Shown piece after piece: positions 33,424 to 41,353 of a stretch of 64,000 nt of DNA. The translations under genes and the position numbers were made by a program. The notes beneath the pieces were generated by a model, which made no database searches, was not told the DNA's origin, and saw only the letters and a list, made by a program, of their open reading frames with translations. The stretch is taken from positions 682,001-746,000 of the forward strand of contig OZ243937.1 of assembly GCA_965214085.1 (NCBI GenBank), read 5' to 3'. How positions within the stretch are numbered: position 1 is the first letter of the stretch; each line of letters begins with the position of its first letter. The DNA is from UBA6055 sp965214085. Lineage in GTDB: Bacteria > Chloroflexota > Anaerolineae > Aggregatilineales > Phototrophicaceae.

Positions 33424-34155
33424 TTAGGTTGCTGCGATACCTCCGGAGTGAGAAATGAGTGAGCGCAGGAGTCTGACGAAGGAAAGCTCGCCGGACGGTT
33501 CGTGAAATTTACCGGATTCTCCGCCAACTTGATTCGAAAGCAATAAGCATGCAGAATCGTAGAGCCTCTCACGGACTAGCTTTGTCAGCAGGATTTCGTA
33601 ACGTTTTGCATATGATGCTCCGTTAAACTCAGAAAAGACACTGAAGTGGGGCTGTCGCACAGTCACCGCGGACAGTGACTTAGGAGCTTCCTCCAGCAAC
33701 ATTAGATACCCGAGCCAAGGACGAGGCGACGTCCCGAAGGCGCCCTCGCGATAAGCTGCCCACAAGTCTGTCGCGTTACCAATAGCCTCCTCGGATCGGT
33801 TGTTGAAATTGTTGCCAAAGGATCCCACTTGAGACTTTAATTCGATGCCAGCAAGAAGATTGCCGTCGGCAACGACAAGTAGATCCCATTTTTTCTCAGC
33901 CCTATACCAGCCAGGTAATATCAGTTTCTTGTTGCGGTAGACATGGTTTTCGCTGACACCGGCATCGTAAAGCGCTTCCGTGATGAGTTCTACGAATCCG
34001 TCCATTTGCGCGCCGCCTGTTACCGCTGTTCGTGCGCCAGCGTCCCTAACACCCGTGGCCGAGCCCTGCTTGCGGGTTTGCGATGAACGGGTTAACCAGA
34101 ACTGTTGGACAGCTTTACGAATTGCGGAGTCAAATTCGGTGGAAGTTAGATTCAT
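33424..34155 (-). CDS. XhoI/PaeR7I-like type II restriction endonuclease
   Basis: 243 residues. Family marks: ARTAVTGGAQMDGFVELITEAL and NNRSEEAIGNATDLWAAYREGAFG. The PD-(D/E)xK site is the aspartate in KKWDLLVVADG and ELK in LLAGIELKSQVG. By homology it should cut CTCGAG. The start overlaps the methyltransferase stop by 4 bp (ATGA), a typical coupled R-M arrangement. Lower GC than the flanks fits acquisition. Confidence 0.88.
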   Translation of the reverse strand: MNLTSTEFDSAIRKAVQQFWLTRSSQTRKQGSATGVRDAGARTAVTGGAQMDGFVELITEALYDAGVSENHVYRNKKLILPGWYRAEKKWDLLVVADGNLLAGIELKSQVGSFGNNFNNRSEEAIGNATDLWAAYREGAFGTSPRPWLGYLMLLEEAPKSLSAVTVRQPHFSVFSEFNGASYAKRYEILLTKLVRERLYDSACLLLSNQVGGESGKFHEPSGELSFVRLLRSLISHSGGIAAT

Positions 34156-35177
34156 ACTTCTTTTGCACAGTGCTTAGCGTGAATCGTTACTCCGCCAAAG
34201 GGCGGCAGTGTCGCTTTCGTCAAACGTCGCCGCGCATAATCGTGGTAGTCTTTATCAATCTCGTAGCCGATACTATTCCTACCCCATTTGGCGGCAGCCA
34301 CGGATGTAGTTCCTGTGCCTAAGAAGGGGTCAAGAATGGTGTCGCCGACGAAACTGAACATACGAATTAGCCGCTCAGCAAGTTCCAAAGGATAAGGTGC
34401 AGGATGATCTCTAGTAGAAGCGCCGGTTACGCCTGTCCAAATCTGCTGAAACCACTTGGAATGGTTTTCCGACGAGATCACGCTAAGAACACGTGATTCT
34501 ACGCTAGGTGAACGGTATCCTCCCGGTTTCCTCTCCATGAGGATGAATTCAATGTCATTCTTAATTACTGCATTGGGCTCATATGGTTTGCCAAGGAAGC
34601 CTGATCCATTCTCAACTTCGTAAGACGCATTTGCAATCTTATACCATATTATTGGCGCTAGATTGTCAAAGCCAATCTTTCGGCAGCGCTCTTGAATGGC
34701 CGCGTGCAATGGCACGACGGTGTGACGGCCGCGGTTTTTCCGCCGGGAGAGACAAACGTCGCCAACAACGCATACGAGACGACCGCCCGGAACCAAGACG
34801 CGAAAACACTCATGCCAGATATGATCCAATTCCTCCAAGAATAGTTCATAATCGGGCATGTTTCCAAGCTGACCAGCTACATCAGGGTATGATTTAAGTA
34901 TCCAATAGGGTGGAGAAGTTACTACAAGATGTACACTGTCATCCTGGATTGCGGAAGCTTGTCGAGCGTCGCCAAGCCAAATCATATGATTGGTTGGGAT
35001 GCTCTGTACCGCCTGTTCTATAGCGCGCGTAAGCTGTGAATCCTTCGCGATTCTAGGTAGATCGGTTTGAGGATTTTCCAACTGTCTTACAGCGGCTGGC
35101 AAATAGCGACTCAGGTCAGCAATGAGATTATGATTCTGTTCTGTGTTGCTAGCGGACGAATTCATAAGCGCTTCCAT
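34152..35177 (-). CDS. DNA methyltransferase of the XhoI-like R-M pair
   Basis: 341 residues, beta-type motif order: catalytic motif IV VVTSPPYWILKSYPD near residue 90, then the AdoMet-binding FxGxG region DPFLGTGTTSVAAAKWGRNSIGYE near residue 290. SPPYW favours N4-cytosine methylation, although N6-adenine cannot be excluded; both would protect the CTCGAG sites of the partner. An alternative start at 35165 has GGAAG upstream. Co-transcribed with the nuclease. Confidence 0.9.
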   Translation of the reverse strand: MEALMNSSASNTEQNHNLIADLSRYLPAAVRQLENPQTDLPRIAKDSQLTRAIEQAVQSIPTNHMIWLGDARQASAIQDDSVHLVVTSPPYWILKSYPDVAGQLGNMPDYELFLEELDHIWHECFRVLVPGGRLVCVVGDVCLSRRKNRGRHTVVPLHAAIQERCRKIGFDNLAPIIWYKIANASYEVENGSGFLGKPYEPNAVIKNDIEFILMERKPGGYRSPSVESRVLSVISSENHSKWFQQIWTGVTGASTRDHPAPYPLELAERLIRMFSFVGDTILDPFLGTGTTSVAAAKWGRNSIGYEIDKDYHDYARRRLTKATLPPFGGVTIHAKHCAKEV

Positions 35178-35214
35178 TTTCAGAACATTGTAGCATACTC
35201 GACTACGGGAACCT

Positions 35215-35247
35215 CCTCTGTGCCTTCTGTGTCTCTGTGGTGAAATA
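35215..35247 (-). repeat. R2 tract upstream of the R-M operon
   Basis: CTCTGTGCCTTCTGTGTCTC then TGTGGTGAAATA, the reverse form of the ACCACAGAG repeat. Confidence 0.65.
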
Positions 35248-35258
35248 CCTTAACGCAT

Positions 35259-36179
35259 TCACTTCGTCAACAGCAAATTCACCACGCCCATGCCGCCCAG
35301 CAGACGCGCCGTCTCCGCCGCCACCAGCGCCGCATCGCCCCAATCGCGCAGCGAGCCGTCGGCCTCGATGGCTTGCACCCGCCCGAAGCCCATGTTCCGC
35401 GCCTCGTCCAGCGCCGCGGCCGGCTCCTGCCCGAAGGCCGCCAGCGCGCTCGGATTGTACTCCATCACCAGCGCCAGCCCGGGCGACCGGGCGATCGTCC
35501 GCTTCATGCCGCGCAGCGCCGCCAGCTCGGCGCCTTCGATGTCCATCTTAACCAGGTCGACACGCCCCAGGCCCAGCTCGGCCAGGCAGTCATCGATGGC
35601 GACCGTGCGCACGTGGTAGCGCTGCATCTCGAAGCCGGCCTCACGCCGCGGCGCCACATCGCCCGCGCCCATGCTGGCCTGCTGCTGATGCGCCAGCGTC
35701 TCGTCATAATGCAGCGAGCCGCTGGCCGACATCATCAGGTAGTCGTAGAGTTCGGCGCTGCCCTCGCTTTCGGCGGCCGCCAGCTGCAGCGCGCTGACCG
35801 TGGGTAAATGGCTGGTGTTGCGCTGCAGCACGCGATGGGTGCTGGGGTTGGCTTCGATGGCGATGACGCGCCCGTCCGCGCCCGCGCGCCGCGCCAGCAG
35901 GCGGGTGTAATAGCCGACATGCGCGCCGATGTCCAGCGCGACCATGCCCGGCTGCGCCAAGCACTCCAGCAGTTGACGCGTCTCGCGCTCATGCTGCCGC
36001 GTCAGCAGCTCCAGCCGAAACCAGAAGGGGTCCTCGGCGATGGTCTGGAAGCCGGTGGCGCGCTCCAGCCCGGGCAGCAGCAGCCCGCTAAGGACGCGGT
36101 GCAGGGCGATATGCGCCGGGCGAACCCGCTTCAGCGTTTTGCGGTAGAGTCTAAGGCTGGTATCAAGCATGCTCGTCAT
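35259..36179 (-). CDS. FkbM family methyltransferase
   Basis: About 306 residues from the ATG at 36179; another ATG is at 36170. FkbM core: MVALDIGAHVGYYTRLLARR (motif I), RVIAIEANPSTHRVLQRN (II), RTVAIDDCLAELGLGRVDLVKMDIEGAELAALRGM (the diagnostic KxDIEGxE segment) and LVMEYNPSAL. Methylates hydroxyls of sugars or other small molecules. Acceptor unknown. A scrap of its 3' end is duplicated at 32686. Confidence 0.9.
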   Translation of the reverse strand: MTSMLDTSLRLYRKTLKRVRPAHIALHRVLSGLLLPGLERATGFQTIAEDPFWFRLELLTRQHERETRQLLECLAQPGMVALDIGAHVGYYTRLLARRAGADGRVIAIEANPSTHRVLQRNTSHLPTVSALQLAAAESEGSAELYDYLMMSASGSLHYDETLAHQQQASMGAGDVAPRREAGFEMQRYHVRTVAIDDCLAELGLGRVDLVKMDIEGAELAALRGMKRTIARSPGLALVMEYNPSALAAFGQEPAAALDEARNMGFGRVQAIEADGSLRDWGDAALVAAETARLLGGMGVVNLLLTK

Positions 36180-36241
36180 TATCAATCGGGATCAGTCGGG
36201 GCGGCTGAACGCGAGTAGGCTAAAGGACTGTCCAGCGCCGG

Positions 36242-37453
36242 TCAATGCTGAATGGTCACGGGCGCGGCGGCTTCATCCACGCACTTCGGGTCGCTCTCGA
36301 TGGCGTCCAAGCCTTGCAAGATGTTGCTGACCGTGGCGCTGTTCCCCGCTGCTTGCGCCAAATCCAGCGAATCCCGCAGCAGGCTCCAGCCCAGGGTGCA
36401 AGCGCCAGTGTAATAATGCGACAGCCCCAGCCGATAGCGACAGGATAGGTCGTAAAAGCCCTCATCATAGCGCAGGCACTGTTGAAAGGCATCGCGCGAG
36501 GCGTCAAACTGGCGCTCGCGATAATGCAGTAATCCCAGCTGGAACTGCGCCTCCGCGTCCGCCGGCTCAATGTCTACCGAATCTTGGCAGAAGCCCAGCG
36601 CCCGCGCGAATTCGCCCACCTTGCGATAGGCCAGGCAGAGCCGCAGCATGGCCCGGGCGTTGCGCGGCTCCAGCGACAGGATGCGGTTGTAGATGTCGAT
36701 GGCGCTCTGGTCGTCATCGCGGGCCAGGTACAGCCCGCCCAGCTCGAAGTGAATGGGCAGATAATTCGGGCGCAGTTCTATCGCCCGCCGCAGATAGACT
36801 TCGGCATCGCTGTAGGAGCCGACCGATTGCAGGGCGTAGGCATAGGCGCGAATCAGGTCGACATCGGCTTCGTTAATGGACAGGCCGCGCTCGCTGGCTT
36901 CCAAGCCGTCATTCCAGCGCTGCGTATCGACGTAGGCGCGGGCCAGCGCCGCGTAGAGCGGGGTGAAACGCGGGTTCGATTCCAGACCGGAAAGGGCGAT
37001 GGGAATGGCGACGGCTGGCTGGCTTTGCCAAGTCAAGGCTGTGGCTTTCAGCGCGAAGCCGCGCGGGTCGCGGGCATCAATCTCGGTGATGGCGGCGCCA
37101 TGATCATGCGCCTCGTTATAGCGACCCAGCTCGATCAGCAGGCGGCCGTGTTCATAGAGGTAGGCGATGTTGTTCGGGCGCTCGGCGACTGCTTTGGCCA
37201 GCAGCGTTTCAGCCTCGATTATGTCGCCGGCGATGAACAGAGCCGCGGCGCGCGTGGCCAATTCGCTGGGCCGCGGCGTCGGCGTGGGCGGGCTGGCGCC
37301 GATGCCCCGGATGACGCCTTCCACGGTATCCCGTTGCCACAAGATGGCCAGGCCCAGTAGCAAGCCCAGCAGCGCGGCGATGAGCATGTTGCGCAGCGGA
37401 TGGCGTTTGGGCTCGCGGAAGAAGGGCTGCGTATAATCACGCTGGATCTTCAC
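36242..37453 (-). CDS. Membrane-anchored TPR protein 2
   Basis: 403 residues from a GTG at 37453 that follows the upstream stop by 1 nt and has GGAGG upstream. A longer frame to 37561 only reads the upstream gene's repeat out of frame. One N-terminal transmembrane helix (MLIAALLGLLLGLAILW), a Pro/Thr-rich linker (SPPTPTPRPS), then about eight TPR units (AETLLAKAVAERPNNIAYLY; AEVYLRRAIELRPNYLPIHF). A paralogue of the preceding gene. Likely an extracytoplasmic scaffold; partner unknown. Confidence 0.8.
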   Translation of the reverse strand: MKIQRDYTQPFFREPKRHPLRNMLIAALLGLLLGLAILWQRDTVEGVIRGIGASPPTPTPRPSELATRAAALFIAGDIIEAETLLAKAVAERPNNIAYLYEHGRLLIELGRYNEAHDHGAAITEIDARDPRGFALKATALTWQSQPAVAIPIALSGLESNPRFTPLYAALARAYVDTQRWNDGLEASERGLSINEADVDLIRAYAYALQSVGSYSDAEVYLRRAIELRPNYLPIHFELGGLYLARDDDQSAIDIYNRILSLEPRNARAMLRLCLAYRKVGEFARALGFCQDSVDIEPADAEAQFQLGLLHYRERQFDASRDAFQQCLRYDEGFYDLSCRYRLGLSHYYTGACTLGWSLLRDSLDLAQAAGNSATVSNILQGLDAIESDPKCVDEAAAPVTIQH

Positions 37454-37454
37454 C

Positions 37455-38711
37455 CTAGATGCCTCCGATGGGCGTTGGCGGGATGGGCGTTGGCGGGATG
37501 GGCGTTGGCAGTTGGGCGCTTTCGAAGCCGGGGCAGTTGGCGCGGATGTCCGCCAGGCCAATATTGATGGTATCGATTATGCTCTGCTCGTTGGTGTACA
37601 GAAATGCTTCCAGCAGCACGTCCCAGGCGGTCGAACATTCGCCTAGGAAGTAATAAGCCAAGCCACGAATATAGTAGCACTCCACCGCCGTAGAGCCGTT
37701 GGTTACGCAATTCTCCAAGGATTCGAGCGCGCTTTCGTAGTTGCGGCGAGAGTACTGCAACTGGCCCAGGTACTGCCAGGCAGGGGCGTAGGTCTGGTCG
37801 ATCTCGGTGGCCGTCTCGCAGAAGCGCGTGCCTTCCAGGAATTCGCCGATTTCGGCATAAGTCTGGCAAATGCGCAGATAAGCTTTGGCGCTGTCCGGTT
37901 CCAATTCGAGGATGCGGCGATAGATGCCCACCGCCATCTCCTGGTAATTCTCTTTGCGGTATTGAGCGGCCAGTTCGAAGTAGGGCGCTGTCAGCTTGGG
38001 GCTGATGGCCACGGCTTTTTCCAGGGCGGCGATGGCTTCGCTGCTGCGGCCGGTATAGATTAGTGGAATGGAGTAAGCGCGGAAGGCAAATGAGTCCAAG
38101 GGGTCGAGCTCTGTCGCGCGGATGCCGCGCTGGAAGCCCTCGGCGTAGCGGCCGATATTGGTATAGGCAATTGCGAGAGCCGCGTGCAGGGGCGCGAAAT
38201 CGGGGTTAAGTTCCAGCCCCGATACCGCGACAGGTATGGCGGACCCCGGGTCGCGCCACATCAATGCGCGGGCTTTCAGCGCATAACCGCGCGCATCAGC
38301 CGGCGCCGCCGCAATCGCCCGATCGCCAATCTCCGCCGCCGTTTGGTCATCGCCGGCTTCGAGCAGGATGATGCCATATTCGTAGAGATAAGCGACATTC
38401 TGTGGACGCTGTGTGACCGCGAGTTCAAAGTCGCTCAAGGCTTCATCAAGTTTGCCATCGCGAAAATGCGCGAAGCCTCGCTGGGCATACTGATTTGCCT
38501 GCAGCGTAGGCGTAGGCCGCGGCGTGCCCATGAACTCGTTCACGGTGGCTTCCACTTCGCCTCTATAGAAGTAACCGAAGGCGAAAGTGGCGCCGATGAC
38601 GCAGGCCAAGAACAAGAGCAAAAGGAGCAGCGAAATGCCTGAAAATCTTCGCCGCCGGTCGCTGAAGAATTGTCTTCGATAATTCCGATTAATTTTGCGG
38701 TAAGGTGTCAT
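37455..38711 (-). CDS. Membrane-anchored TPR protein 1
   Basis: 418 residues. Arg-rich N-terminus, one membrane helix (ISLLLLLLFLACVIGATFAF, residues 26-45), the linker MGTPRPTPTLQA, then eight or nine TPRs (GKLDEALSDFELAVTQRPQN; EAIAALEKAVAISPKLTAPY). The C-terminus ends in LPTPIPPTPIPPTPIGGI, encoded by a 15-bp tandem repeat. Tandem paralogue of TPR protein 2 and translationally coupled to it. Confidence 0.82.
   Translation of the reverse strand: MTPYRKINRNYRRQFFSDRRRRFSGISLLLLLLFLACVIGATFAFGYFYRGEVEATVNEFMGTPRPTPTLQANQYAQRGFAHFRDGKLDEALSDFELAVTQRPQNVAYLYEYGIILLEAGDDQTAAEIGDRAIAAAPADARGYALKARALMWRDPGSAIPVAVSGLELNPDFAPLHAALAIAYTNIGRYAEGFQRGIRATELDPLDSFAFRAYSIPLIYTGRSSEAIAALEKAVAISPKLTAPYFELAAQYRKENYQEMAVGIYRRILELEPDSAKAYLRICQTYAEIGEFLEGTRFCETATEIDQTYAPAWQYLGQLQYSRRNYESALESLENCVTNGSTAVECYYIRGLAYYFLGECSTAWDVLLEAFLYTNEQSIIDTINIGLADIRANCPGFESAQLPTPIPPTPIPPTPIGGI
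37472..37510 (-). repeat. 15-bp tandem repeat encoding PIPPT
   Basis: GGGCGTTGGCGGGAT repeated about 2.7 times (plus-strand reading) at the 3' end of TPR gene 1; coding in frame, so any length change is in multiples of five residues. Confidence 0.8.
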
Positions 38712-38883
38712 GCCGCCGGACCCGCTCGCTCAGCGCGACTATTTTACCACATCGAGCATGCTGCCCGCGCGCCCGCAGCGGCCGGGCTATGGCGCAGTGA
38801 TAACAGCATGTATCGCCGCGCTGTTACCGCCTGCTCGATAGCTGTGTATAATGCGGTCGCCAACGAGACTTCGCGGAGCAGTT

Positions 38884-39495
38884 ATGACCGATCAAGTGAA
38901 CTGGGCGAAGAAGATAGCGGCTCTGGCGCAAACGGGCCGCCATTATTCGCAGAATCACTATGATAGCGATCGCTATGAGCAGCTGCTGAATATCGCGGCG
39001 GATATGCTGGCGGATGCCGCAGACGCGGGCAAGGAGCGCGTACGGGCTGTCCTCGACCTCGACGACGGCTATATCACGCCGAAGGTTGACGTTCGCGGTG
39101 CGGTGTTCAGGGACGGCAAGGTGCTGCTGGTGCGGGAAGCGGTCGATGGCTTGTGGACGCTGCCCGGCGGCTGGGCAGATGTCGGCGATGCGCCTTCAGA
39201 AGCTGTCGAGCGCGAAATCCGCGAAGAGAGCGGCTACGAAGCCAGGGCGGTCAAACTGCTGGCGGTGGAAGATCGCAAACGCCGTCACCCGCCATTGGCG
39301 CATGAGGTTTACAAAATGGCGTTTCTCTGCGAACTGATCGGCGGCGAAGCGCGAGCCAGCATGGAGACGACAGAGGTCGGCTGGTTCAGCGAGGAGAATT
39401 TGCCGCCGCTTTCCCTGGGCCGAGTGACTGCCGAGCAAATCGCGCGCTGGTTCAAGCATTGGCGGCAGCCGGATCTGCCCACCGAGTTCGACTAG
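38884..39495 (+). CDS. Nudix hydrolase with N-terminal NUDIX_N_2-type extension
   Basis: 203 residues from the ATG at 38884 (GGAG upstream). The N-terminal ~60 residues (VNWAKKIAALAQTGRHYSQ, DSDRYEQLLNIAADML) match the extension of ADP-ribose-pyrophosphatase-like Nudix proteins. The Nudix box GGWADVGDAPSEAVEREIRE then ESGYE is intact, with all catalytic glutamates. Hydrolyses nucleoside diphosphate derivatives; exact substrate not predictable. Confidence 0.9.
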   Translation: MTDQVNWAKKIAALAQTGRHYSQNHYDSDRYEQLLNIAADMLADAADAGKERVRAVLDLDDGYITPKVDVRGAVFRDGKVLLVREAVDGLWTLPGGWADVGDAPSEAVEREIREESGYEARAVKLLAVEDRKRRHPPLAHEVYKMAFLCELIGGEARASMETTEVGWFSEENLPPLSLGRVTAEQIARWFKHWRQPDLPTEFD

Positions 39496-39535
39496 CCGCC
39501 GTGTATCGTCGCTAGAAGCAAGGGGGCTGCGCCGC

Positions 39536-40237
39536 ATGCTGCACGAATTCATAGCGCCGGCGATAAGTTTTGGCTTCAGCGCCGCGACCATCCCCGGTCC
39601 CTTGATCGCCTACTTGATCAATACAGCGGCAACAAGGGGCTGGCGAATGGCTTTGCTGGTTGTGCTTGCGCCGCTACTCACCGATGCGCCGATCATCGTG
39701 CTGATGACATTTCTCCTGGGCCGGTTGCCGGCCGAAGCGCTGCAGCTGATTCAGCTTATCGGCGGCTGCCTGCTGCTCTTCATCGCCAGAAGCGCGCTGA
39801 AGCAATTCCGAGCTGGCCGCGCCTTGAACCAGGTCGCGGAGGGCGGCGCCGCAGTCGCCAGCAGTGGGCGCCGCGTGCTGCTGACTGGCATCGGCATGAA
39901 TCTTTTGAGCCCAGGACCCTGGCTGTTTTGGGCGACGGTGAACGGACCGCTGCTCCTCAAGGCAATCGACAGCTCGCCGGGGCATGCGCTGGCATTCCTG
40001 CTGGCATTTTACGGCACGTTCCTGGGCGGGCTTTGCTGCTGGGTGCTGCTCATTCACCAGGCTCGGCGCCTGCCGGAGGATGTACTGCGCTACATCATCC
40101 TGGCGACAGTGATATTGCTGATCTGGTTTGGCGTCGGGCTCATCACCGCCGCCTTCGGCATTGAACAATTTCAGCTTTGGGCTGTCATCGTTCTGATCCT
40201 TGGCGGTTTGGCATGGTTGGGCAGAGCCCCGCCTTAG
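39536..40237 (+). CDS. LysE/RhtB-family exporter
   Basis: 233 residues, six hydrophobic segments. N-terminal ISFGFSAATIPGPLIAYLIN resembles the G-PGP motif of LysE transporters; TGIGMNLLSPGPWLFWATV is the repeated internal counterpart. Exports amino acids or related metabolites. 40 nt after the Nudix gene; co-transcription is possible but not shown. Confidence 0.82.
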   Translation: MLHEFIAPAISFGFSAATIPGPLIAYLINTAATRGWRMALLVVLAPLLTDAPIIVLMTFLLGRLPAEALQLIQLIGGCLLLFIARSALKQFRAGRALNQVAEGGAAVASSGRRVLLTGIGMNLLSPGPWLFWATVNGPLLLKAIDSSPGHALAFLLAFYGTFLGGLCCWVLLIHQARRLPEDVLRYIILATVILLIWFGVGLITAAFGIEQFQLWAVIVLILGGLAWLGRAPP

Positions 40238-40270
40238 CGGACCCCGGTTGACGTCTGTTGCGTCAGCCCT

Positions 40271-41104
40271 TTACGTCAGCGCCAGTATGCGCGCTGGGCC
40301 GCCCGAGCCTTCTTCGTACTTGGGAATGCCGCAGACGATGGTCGCCTGGCTGTCCATGATCGCCTCAAGGTTGGCCACATTCTCGATTGCCAGCAGACCC
40401 GAGCCGAGAATCATATAGTGAGCGTCGAAAGTTGGCGTGGTCGCGCGATCAATACTGAGCGTATCCACGCCGACCCCATGGATTGAGCGTTGGCTGACCA
40501 GCCATTGCGCCGCTTCGCCGCTGAAGCCGGGGAAGTGCAAGCCGGTGTCGTCGCCAAAGAAGGCGGGTGTGCCAATCCGATGTTCCCAGCCGGAATACAT
40601 CAAGACAAACGCGCCCTCGGGGATTTCGCCATTTTCCATCTCCCAGGCTTGCAGGTCGTCTACGGTCACCCAGGCATCGGGGTCTTCTTCCGCGCGGGCT
40701 GCGATGTCAATGACCACGGCGGGCCCAATTAGCCCGTCCGGCGCAAAACCATCAACGCGCAGCCCGTCAGCGATAAAGTGGGCTGGGAAATCCACGTGCG
40801 TTCCTTGGTGTTCTTCAAAAGTCCAACGCTGCGAATAGATGAAGTTCTCTTCGATCGTGAATACAGTTTCCCGCGTGCCGGGCGTTACAACGCCGGGCCA
40901 GACCGGATTATCCGGGCTGAGCGTATGGCTAAGGTCAATTACGCCGCCAGCACTGTGCATATCAGCGCGGGCGAGCTGCGGCGCAATCGCGGCCCCGGCG
41001 GCGAGGACACTGCCGAGCTTGAAGAAGCCACGGCGGCTTACGCTGGGCAAGCCCTCCTTATTTATGCGTTCTTGAACGGTTTGGGCAACGTGAGCATTAC
41101 ACAT
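40271..41104 (-). CDS. Tat-exported cyclase / kynurenine-formamidase-like metal hydrolase
   Basis: 277 residues from the ATG at 41104, preceded by AGGAG; the longer frame is unsupported. The N-terminus contains a twin-arginine signal, SVSRRGFFKLGSVLAAGAAI to ARA. The mature part is PF04199: VIDLSHTLSPDNPVWPG and the metal-binding EEHQGTHVDFPAHF (HxGTHxDxPxH), with GVGVDTLSIDRATTP later. Probably a Mn/Zn amidohydrolase acting outside the cytoplasmic membrane. Confidence 0.9.
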   Translation of the reverse strand: MCNAHVAQTVQERINKEGLPSVSRRGFFKLGSVLAAGAAIAPQLARADMHSAGGVIDLSHTLSPDNPVWPGVVTPGTRETVFTIEENFIYSQRWTFEEHQGTHVDFPAHFIADGLRVDGFAPDGLIGPAVVIDIAARAEEDPDAWVTVDDLQAWEMENGEIPEGAFVLMYSGWEHRIGTPAFFGDDTGLHFPGFSGEAAQWLVSQRSIHGVGVDTLSIDRATTPTFDAHYMILGSGLLAIENVANLEAIMDSQATIVCGIPKYEEGSGGPARILALT

Positions 41105-41264
41105 AATGGAACTCCTGAATGGGGCTTTTGTATAATTCTTCTGGCGAATGCGCTGAAAAATCTCCACCGCAAGTCCGTCAGCATCTGCCTTAGGGTACAG
41201 GGTACTCGCGCTTTCAAACAGGGAGATTGCGCCGTTTTCGTCCTCAGCCCCGTGAATCAGCTCT

Positions 41265-41293
41265 TTGACGGCGCGCGAAGATGTCAATATAAT
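41265..41293 (+). promoter_or_regulatory. Consensus sigma70 promoter of the metal ATPase gene
   Basis: TTGACG-N17-TATAAT, 60 bp before the ATG at 41354. The leader contains AATGAT-AC-ATCATA (around 41322-41335), an inverted repeat that could be a repressor operator, e.g. for an ArsR/SmtB-type sensor. The operator is a guess. Confidence 0.65.
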
Positions 41294-41353
41294 GAATGCC
41301 AATGCAGTAAGCCGGTCGCTAATGATACATCATATCAATAGCAAGGTGTCAAT

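Noticed and set aside
36971..36985. tRNA T-loop-like GGTTCGATTCC
   Set aside because: Lies inside the TPR gene with no acceptor stem or anticodon arm around it.
37472..37510. Possible CRISPR array
   Set aside because: 15-bp units abut without spacers and are an in-frame coding repeat (PIPPT).
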